Shown here: piece by piece, positions 56,804-64,000 of the stretch | Layout: every line of letters begins with the position of its first letter | Position numbering within the stretch: the stretch's first letter is position 1 | NCBI GenBank assembly: GCA_016584495.1 | Contig: WAID01000006.1 | Location: 1,116,001 to 1,180,000 of the forward strand | Length of the DNA stretch: 64,000 bases | Direction: 5' to 3' | Source of the DNA: Celoporthe dispersa | Taxonomy: Eukaryota; Ascomycota; Sordariomycetes; Diaporthales; Cryphonectriaceae | The notes under the pieces: generated by a model | The model's input: only the letters and a program-made list of their open reading frames with translations | The model's database searches: none | Told to the model about the DNA's origin: nothing | Made by a program: the position numbers and the translations under genes

Positions 56804-58058
56804 TGGACACTTATCGTGTGGTCCGAGCGATGTAGCACAGAACGAGAAGTTTCAAGATACAAAAAGAAAAGAAGCAAAAAAAAAAAAAAACCAAATCGGC
56901 TCCAAGGTCTCACTTACCGGGTGCTGTCGCGAACCACTTGTATCCATCTTGAAGCCTTGATAGGTGTCTTAGAGCCAATGTACAGAAAAGACTCTCGTGT
57001 GCTGCAGCCGAGGTCCCCTCCAGCCTGCTCTCTCTTTCTCTCTCTTGACTTGAAAGTCGACACGGTCCTCAATTCAATGAAGGGCGAGAGGTTTGCACTC
57101 ATTTGCCATCAGCATGTTCGCTCAGAACCAGACCCCCTGTCCCGGACCTCCACTTTCTATGTATACTCACTCACTCGCCCGGTTGGCCATGTGCTGTTTT
57201 AATAGAGCGCGCGCACTGCGCTTTCACCACATCAAAAGTTCTTGCACAATAAAGAACATAAGATGTCGCACAGGATCCGGACAGATGGGCCTACCGACGG
57301 ACAATCTCGCCTATCATGGCAAGCTTTACGGATCAATTCTCGACCGGCGGCGCAGGGGCCCACTACGCATGCCCACAACCTGTGATGATAAATCCTATCC
57401 ATGGATATTCCGTGGAGTGAGAGGCTCACACCATCATGAGGGATTACCCTGAGAGCCTGGCTGGTTGAACACACAGGTAAAGACTCCTTCTCTTGTGTTC
57501 CGAATTCCTGACCAGGACAGCCGGTGACGGGATTGGCCTCACCAGTTTCCTCCACGCTCAATGAATGTCAGGTATCCTCAAGACTAGATGATAGTGTGCA
57601 GCACGTAATTCTGTGCTGACAATACGGAGACAGGGTAGAGATCCTGAGGCATGACGCTCATTAGTGTGCACATCGCCAGAGGTCTTGCGAATTACAAATT
57701 AAAGGCTCGCGGAGATCGATACTCTCTCGATCCCGAACTCCTGGCGAGCATGATGGGTGGCCTCATGACTAGAGCCCTCCAGGAACGATGGCGTAAGCCT
57801 GGCGATGCCTACGTTTGACGATCGCTGGTGATGTCTGGGTCTCAGCTCCGGATCGTGCACAGGCTGGTGAGTGAGAAAGTATATCAATACCGCAAGCCCG
57901 CCGCAGCACAGGAAACGACTGTGAGGGCAAGAACATTACCGCACGCGGCACAACCTACTCACAGGCCTACTTGACCACTACACCTGACGACAGACTCACT
58001 CCTACTTCCAAGTGTTGTCTCGCGCGCTCCAGCGTCTTCGACGACCAGCCCAAGGGCA
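56804..58058. other. Intergenic, no gene seen
   Basis: About 1.25 kb. A poly-A run at 56877-56890. No supported coding frame or RNA gene. Confidence 0.5.
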
Positions 58059-58530
58059 ATGCCTGTCCCACTGCCAACCCTCCCCGCCACCCTCCCAGGC
58101 CTCACCGCCCGCGAAGCCATCCTCGACGCCTTCCACCGCCTAGTCACCGGCATCGACACCCACGACCGAGAGCTCTTCCAGTCCAGCTCCACCGACGACG
58201 CCACCGTGGACCTGAACGGCATGACCGCCAGCGCCCACGACGCCGACCTGTTCGGGACCATCTCGCAGCTGGTCACGACGCACATGACGGCCAACGCGCG
58301 CGTGCTCATCCACGAGGGCGGGGCGACGGCCTCGATGACCGCGAGCGGCGTGACGCAGCACTTTCGTGCCGGGGCGGAGTTCTCGCCCGGTGCGGACAGC
58401 CTCTTGTCGGGGTCGCGGTTCTATCTGGATCTGGTGAGGGGGGGAGGAAGACGGGGCCTGGAAGGTGAAGCATTTTGCTACGAGGATGTGCTGGGCCCAG
58501 GGGAGCCTGGAGATCATGAGGGGGGAGTGA
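58059..58530 (+). CDS. SnoaL-like (NTF2-fold) protein with apparent frameshift
   Basis: A 156-residue protein after removing one base from the seven-G run at 58438-58444. It begins MPVPLPTLPATLPGLTAREA and continues with ILDAFHRLVTGIDTHDRELF, VDLNGMTASAHDADLF and THMTANARVLIHEGGATASM, then GSRFYLDLV. This order is that of fungal SnoaL_4/NTF2-fold proteins, a family of small cone-shaped barrels that includes polyketide cyclases and many enzymes or binders of unknown role. Without the repair the C-terminus becomes a Gly-rich nonsense tail. With it, the ending reads DGAWKVKHFATRMCWAQG and stops at 58530. Ligand or reaction unknown. Confidence 0.8.
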
Positions 58531-61030
58531 AGGGAAGGGGAGGGAAATTCTGGACGCCGGGGGGGTTCTTCGGAGGTGGGTACTTTGTTGGCCGTTGTTG
58601 ACAAAATGCTGGCAAGGGATATGATGTTTTGTTCCGGGTTGTCTCTATAGTAATCTCGTGAGTAGTGATGAACAGGGGCCATCGTCTTGCTGATTTTTTT
58701 TTGTTTCGTGGACCCCGATGTTTTGTGGTGTCTCCAGCGTGGAATGTTACGTGCTGGAGGTACCGGATTACTGAGTCGATTAATAACAAAGAACGAACTG
58801 GAACAAAAGCAGGAGATGGAAACTGCTCGCGTGCAAGACGATCTACACGATACTACAACAACAACGCGGCTGAGGGATTACAAGACAATAGCAAGAGAAA
58901 AACTTGACGTCTCCATCAAGCTATGGCTAAAAGGACGGGATTGTAAGACACCTAGTTGAGAGTTATAGTCATGTTTTTTCTGTCTTCTTCAATGTTATTT
59001 GCCTTTTTCCCTCCCTTTTTACTTGATCGTTCTCCCTGTTCTCACCACACGAGACTGACTCGACAGACGTTCCACAATTAGAATATGCCATTTCTCAAAA
59101 AGCACACACATTTTGGTAGGAATTTACAGCCCTGGATATATATCATGGACATAGGGTGTGTAGTCCCTGAGGGGGTGCCATTGACCTATCGAATGAGTCG
59201 TTGTGAGCAAGAGTGAGAGTCCCGAGCTGAGGAAGTGAATTGGAAAGTGAGTCATCTCAGCTAGGCTGCATGTATGAGTGCCGGTAAGCTGTACATGCTG
59301 GGGGGAGGGGGGAAGAGGGAGGGGGAAGGGGCCGACAGTATGCATTTGTCATAAATGCAGGTTGGTCCAACAATCATGAACGGACAGACTATCGACACTG
59401 GTTCCAGGATATATAGATTTGCAAGCATAACACCGAGGAAGCGCCAGGGCCGAAGGGGTATCTATTACGTCTAAGACGAGACTGTGACCAGCCCACTGGC
59501 AGAGAGGACACCTGACAGGCTAAGAATAACAAGAGTCACCACAGCAAGTAGATGGAATGAGGCTGTCCATGTGCGGCGTCTTCGGCCCGTTCAAAGAGCC
59601 TTGCAGACGTAGCAGGTATCTTTTCTAGAAGCGTCCTCACCTGTGATGTGATGACCTGTGGTGAAGACGAGGTGCAGCCATCCATGCAGCAGCTACTTAC
59701 CCTTGCCTGGCTAGCTGCACTGATGCGCGTCGTGACGGGCAGGGGTCTTAAGAGGCCTGTGTCCAATCAGACCAGGCCAGGCGGGAGCCAAGAGGGCGTG
59801 TCAGGGGCGCTGAGGGCGCTGGTGTGTTTTGCGAGCGGGACGGGGCGGGCCACTAAGAGCCATTGATTCTTGCACCTGTGGGCCCTGTAAGTCAAGCTCA
59901 CGCGTCTGTCTGGCGTCATGGCTAGGCAAGCAGGCAGACCCGGCCACTCGTAACCGTTGCCAATGTTATTGAGGCCTTTTGAGGGGACAGGATGTCGATG
60001 GCACATGATGCAGACCCGGGATGGAGGCTGTGCAGGGTACCATCATGTTATCGGTTCTCGCACCCTTGTGTGTCTCCCTCGATAAGGGCTCGAGGTCTCA
60101 TTCCGTACCTAGTAAACCACCGAGGGAGAGGAGAAGGGGTGGTGGGCGAGGAGGACTTGGGCGGTCCTGGTGCCTACAAGGCTGTACTACCAGTACCGCG
60201 ATACTTTTTATTTGCTGTGTCCCCCCCACACAGAGTCCCCATCCTTCCACTTCCCGCCTATCACCGCCATCCCGTAGCACTGCAGGAGGGACACCACCCC
60301 CCTCCCCGCTCCTCCACCTCGCCGGCCCACTCATCTACGCCTCTCGCCTATCACTGCAACACTTTCCATCCTTTCCTTGTTAACCTTCATGCTCTCTCCC
60401 TGGTCGAGCACGTACTCAAACAGGCATAAGCTCTGACCCCAGAGACCCGATACCGATACGATTGACTGAGTCCCTTTGCGCCTCACTTTTCTGCTCCAGT
60501 CGCCTGCGTTTCGCGGTTCACGCTTCAGCTGCCATCGCATTTGCGCCGCCGTCCGCCTCGTCTCACATCATCTCCACGACATCTCAACGCATAAATATCC
60601 AGTGTCGCCTCTATCTGTTGCAGCACCTCCCGCTCTCTAGTCCTCCCAATGTGGTCAGTGCCTGCCTCGAAATCCCCTCGATGCCAAACGCCGGCCCGCC
60701 ACTGGTGCATGTCCTGAGACTCGGTCGCGGACCGGAAGACTGACAATGGCAGCAGTATAGAGACCGCGCGATGTGCTAAGCTCGCCTCTCCGCCTCATGC
60801 GACCCAGCTGTGCTGGTCAGGGTCGCCCATTATATATTGTGCCTCTGCTCCCCGCTGCCAACTTCAGCTCCCAGCGGCCCTATCTCGACCTCTCGACCTT
60901 CGAGCCCGAACTCGACGACCTCTCCGACCCGACCCGAACCGTCCCGCGCGCCCCAGCGTTGGCGCCGTCCTCCACGCTGGCCCCATCTCGAGAGACCGTT
61001 GGGACTGAGAGATGAGCCCAGCCGTGCTCG
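58531..61030. other. Long intergenic region, no gene seen
   Basis: About 2.5 kb. Open frames are short and lack features. A TATATATT element at about 60830 lies 200 bases before the next start. G/A-rich sequence at 59300-59335. Confidence 0.5.
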
Positions 61031-64000
61031 ATGGCCGCTACTCCGTTTCCTCCACATCCCCTCGACGCCTCCTTCTCGCCGTTTAACATCTTTAACGATG
61101 GCGCCGCCGGCGCCAGAAACACGCCTCCACCTATAAGCCCCAGCCTGCCCGGAGGACCATGCAACTTCGTCGACCTGACCCATGGACCAAATGGACCAAA
61201 GTGCGGCTGCCGCCGCTTCTGGAGCCGCCAGGTCCCTGGCGCCGGGAACTCGACTGTGGATCATATGAGCTGGTGCATGTGCTCGCACCACGCCTGCTTC
61301 CACGATGATGCCCACAATCCCCAAGGACAGCCCACATCCGCACCGGTGGTGGTGGACAGCATGCGGGGACAGGAGAATGAGAGGCCAAGATCGAACAGGG
61401 CACCACTGAGCCCAGTCCAGGACTTCGCATCGTTTCATATACCCCACAGCATGGACGCCGCCGCTATGGACCTTACTGCCTTCAACTTTGACCCGTTCCC
61501 GCTGGACCAGGGACTTGATGCGGACCAGCCGCCGGCCAACCCACCGGGACCACCACCACAGGACCATGATTCTATGCCGGATACCATGAGCTGGAAGAAT
61601 ATACTGTCTACGCAGGGAGCCCGGACCCCTCTCCCTCCCCCTGCCCTCACAATGTCTCTTGCCAGACTCACAAGCAGCCTCCACCACCTCCTCCGGCTCG
61701 TTGAGGTATCTAAGACCATTCGGCGGGAAGGGCCTGAACACACTAAGTAGTGTGCCCCTGAAGGATCGTGATCATATCGGAGATGAAAGTACAGAAAGGC
61801 GCGTCTCATCTGCGCCGGCGGCGAGTCCAGGACGCCGTTCCTCGCACGACGGCATGGCTACCGGATCTGGAACCAAGACTCTCACCCCGGGACGGCTCCG
61901 CGGCATGGAATCGCGGCCTGCCTCTCCTGTCCTGCCTGCTGGCCAGGATGCGGAGACCTTACAAGGCCTGGCAGATGCCGTTGACGGGCACGAGCAGCGG
62001 CTCGACAAGCTGGAGACCGGTTCCATCTACAATGCGGCTCACGAGGAGTGCTCAGATAGGCACGATCTGGCTGACCTCCGGGTGACAGAGCTCGAAAGTC
62101 GCATGGACGATGTCGAGAAGAAGCTCAACGACGACACGGCAAGCATTGGCAGCAGCCGCCGCGCTACCCAACGCGACGACGACGCCACCATCAGCGCCGC
62201 ATCAGGCCCCGTCGCCGATCCAGAGGCTGTTGCTGGCCGCGCGGCTCTGAGCAGCCAGCTGGAGGCCCTACAGGCCCGCGTCAACCAGCTCTCGGCCTGC
62301 TCCGTGCCGTCTTACAGCTCTCCTTGGGAGCTGGAGGTGGTCTTCCTCCCGTTCCCCCCTCAAGGGGATCTGGCAAGGGGCGCAAGAGTTCAAGACACCC
62401 CGGCTGTCTGCAGGGCGGGACGAATGGGTCCAGACACCCAACACCAACAGCAGGTCAACACCAGACCCACAGGCACTTGCGGCGTGTGACGAATGGGCCG
62501 GGGAAGACTCGGCATGGCTGCTGCCTAGGGCATGCGTTCCCGGCCGCGCGATCGACCAGCGCCTGAGAAGCCGTGGCTTGATCAAGACGGTATCAGTCCG
62601 GGGCCCTGATGCCCGGAGTGTGCAGCTTGCAGTCGGGAGTGCCTTCGAGGGCATCCTGCGCTTGATGCCGAGCCCTGCCGACCCCAGATCCCCTTACGCC
62701 TCAGACCCGCGGGTCGAGCGATTCTTCGGCTTTCGACAACCATGGGTGCCGCTTCGAAAAGTGCACAAGGATTCCCGGCTCCGCCTGTTATCCCCGTCAG
62801 AGCTCGTGACACCTGTCTCGTGGGACACTGCCTTCCTGATGAACGTTGTCATGAAGGCAACGGGCATACATCGGCTGTACATCACTCAGCCAGAGGCATA
62901 CCTCCAGGACAGCCACCTGTCGAGCTACTACAGGGGTGTCGAGCCCGGCTGGACCTGGCAGAAGCTTCGCGAACTCACGCGCGCTTATCCCGAGTCGCAA
63001 GGCAGCAACGGCGGCTCCGAGATGCCAGAGCCTGATGCCCTCGAGGAGTATTGGCAATACAATGCTCGCCTCGATGAGCCTTCGGCCCCTCGCCTTCCCC
63101 CCTGTGGACTTATATCTGTCCCGTGAGAGAGCGGTGACTATTTCCAGGACATCGGACGGTTCCACGCAGCAGTTCTTTACTGGGCCGTCCGACATCATGT
63201 CCTCGATGGGCCCTATCCTCACGCGGGGCCAATCACCAGTCATCCAGAGGGAGCAAGAGGCTCCCGGCCGCCTTCTGGCCGGGCCGTCTCTGTCCCACCT
63301 ATTCACTCTCCAGTCCTGCCGTCTCCGCGTAGCAGTCGCCGAAAGTCGTCTTACACCATGACTTCTACATTTGCTAGGTCCAACAATGGGCGTCACTCTT
63401 CACCCCTCGTTCCCGGTCGTCCTAGTCCTCGCCTCTCCCTGGCCACCAACCCTCCTCCGACCTCTATGGTTACAAAAGACAGACGGAGGGCCACCCGGTC
63501 CCCGTCCGTCCGGTTCCAACACACCCCACGCCACAGCCATCGGTCGTACAGCCGCAGCCCCAGCGTGGCGCCCTTCTTCCAGAACGTGTTCGTCGAGGAG
63601 TCGGTTCACGGCGAGCCTCGTGTGACTGCTCTTGCCTACGCCACCCCGTCCAGCAACGCCCCGCCAGAATACTGGCCGCAGCAGCTACGAAACCACAGCG
63701 TCCGACTGCTCGAGAACGAGGACGAGGACATGGCTTCTGGCGATGACCACGGCAGCTCTACAGACGAGGTTGATGACCCAGACATTGATGTCTACGAGGA
63801 CGAGAATGACATGCTCGACAACATAGAGAGCGACTCTGACCACCACCGCCGCCGCTCACCACAACAACAACGACAAGAAGCACACAGCCAACCCCTGCAG
63901 CAGGAACAGTCGCCGTCGCAGCCACAGGGCCCTGAGGACGAGCCCTGGCCGGGGATCGAAGACAACAGCATGTCGGACGAGGAGAACGTCAACCCTCGTG
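61031..64000 (+). CDS. Large uncharacterised fungal protein, partial at the right edge, several apparent frameshifts
   Basis: Begins MAATPFPPHPLDASFSPFNI. A compact Cys/Trp/His motif follows: PSLPGGPCNFVDLTHG, KCGCRRFWSR and WCMCSHHACFHDD, spacing that suggests a metal site. A middle part with a coiled-coil-like stretch (ADAVDGHEQRLDKLETG to LTELESRMDDVEKKL) leads to ELEVVFLPFPLKGIWQGAQE. A globular block then runs from RSRGLIKTVSVRG to YITQPEAYLQ. The tail is Arg/Ser/Pro-rich, then acidic, to the window end. Reading it needs one base removed at C runs 61637-61641, 62354-62359 and 63086-63089. One base must be added between about 63124 and 63141, unless a short intron lies there. I do not know the family's function. 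Confidence 0.68.

Noticed and set aside
18188..63141. Programmed ribosomal frameshifting as the cause of the breaks
   Set aside because: No slippery heptamers with following structure, both directions of shift, and different runs in unrelated housekeeping genes.
63123..63147. 25-nt intron in the right-edge gene
   Set aside because: Too short to be spliced, although it has GT and AG ends.

Overview
This is nuclear DNA of a filamentous ascomycete, most likely a Sordariomycete. Genes are monocistronic and lie on both strands. Introns are short, mostly 50-110 nt, with GT-AG ends and CTAAC/CTGAC branch points. Coding sequence is GC-rich, and the gene set includes fungal markers: a Zn2Cys6 regulator, an expansin-like wall protein, fungal porin and PEX19 with a CaaX box. 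No rRNA, tRNA, CRISPR array, prophage or intact transposon was recognised by eye.

Layout. 0-4.3 kb: an AflR-like Zn2Cys6 regulator at the left edge and a BCS1-family AAA protein. 6.9-12.6 kb: ERV41, a METTL7-like methyltransferase and a mitochondrial ABC1/ADCK1 (MCP2-like) kinase. 13.1-13.7 kb: a broken NACHT-domain relic in a gene-poor stretch. 15.5-18.4 kb: an expansin-like secreted protein and an uncharacterised fungal protein. 18.5-21.3 kb: PEX19 and UBC9, divergently arranged. 22.4-28.5 kb: asparagine synthetase, mitochondrial porin and a J-protein. 29.6-36.2 kb: methionine aminopeptidase 2, a PRELI/UPS2-like lipid-transfer protein, a small acidic protein and a YFH7-like P-loop kinase. 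36.7-43.8 kb: a large unknown protein, an 88-aa disordered protein and gamma-tubulin. 45.2-52 kb: phospholipase D and COQ7. 53.2-64 kb: a Yippee-type zinc protein, a DUG1-type Cys-Gly dipeptidase, a SnoaL-like protein and a large conserved fungal protein running off the right edge.

How the genes relate. Most are unlinked housekeeping genes. There is a visible excess of mitochondrial functions (BCS1-like, MCP2-like, porin, DNAJC30-like, UPS2-like, COQ7), but nothing links them as a pathway. The regulator at the left edge may belong to a secondary-metabolite cluster outside the window.

The strongest pattern not explained by ordinary annotation is a series of about a dozen single-base shifts, nearly all in short runs of G or C. 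They interrupt otherwise perfectly conserved, mostly essential genes and are concentrated from about 27 kb to the right end. I read these as consensus or assembly errors rather than pseudogenes. Coordinates below span them and the shift is stated in each entry. A second pattern is three GC-AG introns in two genes (BCS1-like and PEX19). I found no convincing new biological system. The most interesting biological leads are the NACHT relic, the 201-nt coding-like intron in the porin gene, a possible dual-targeting N-terminus on the dipeptidase and the uncharacterised Cys-motif protein at the right edge.
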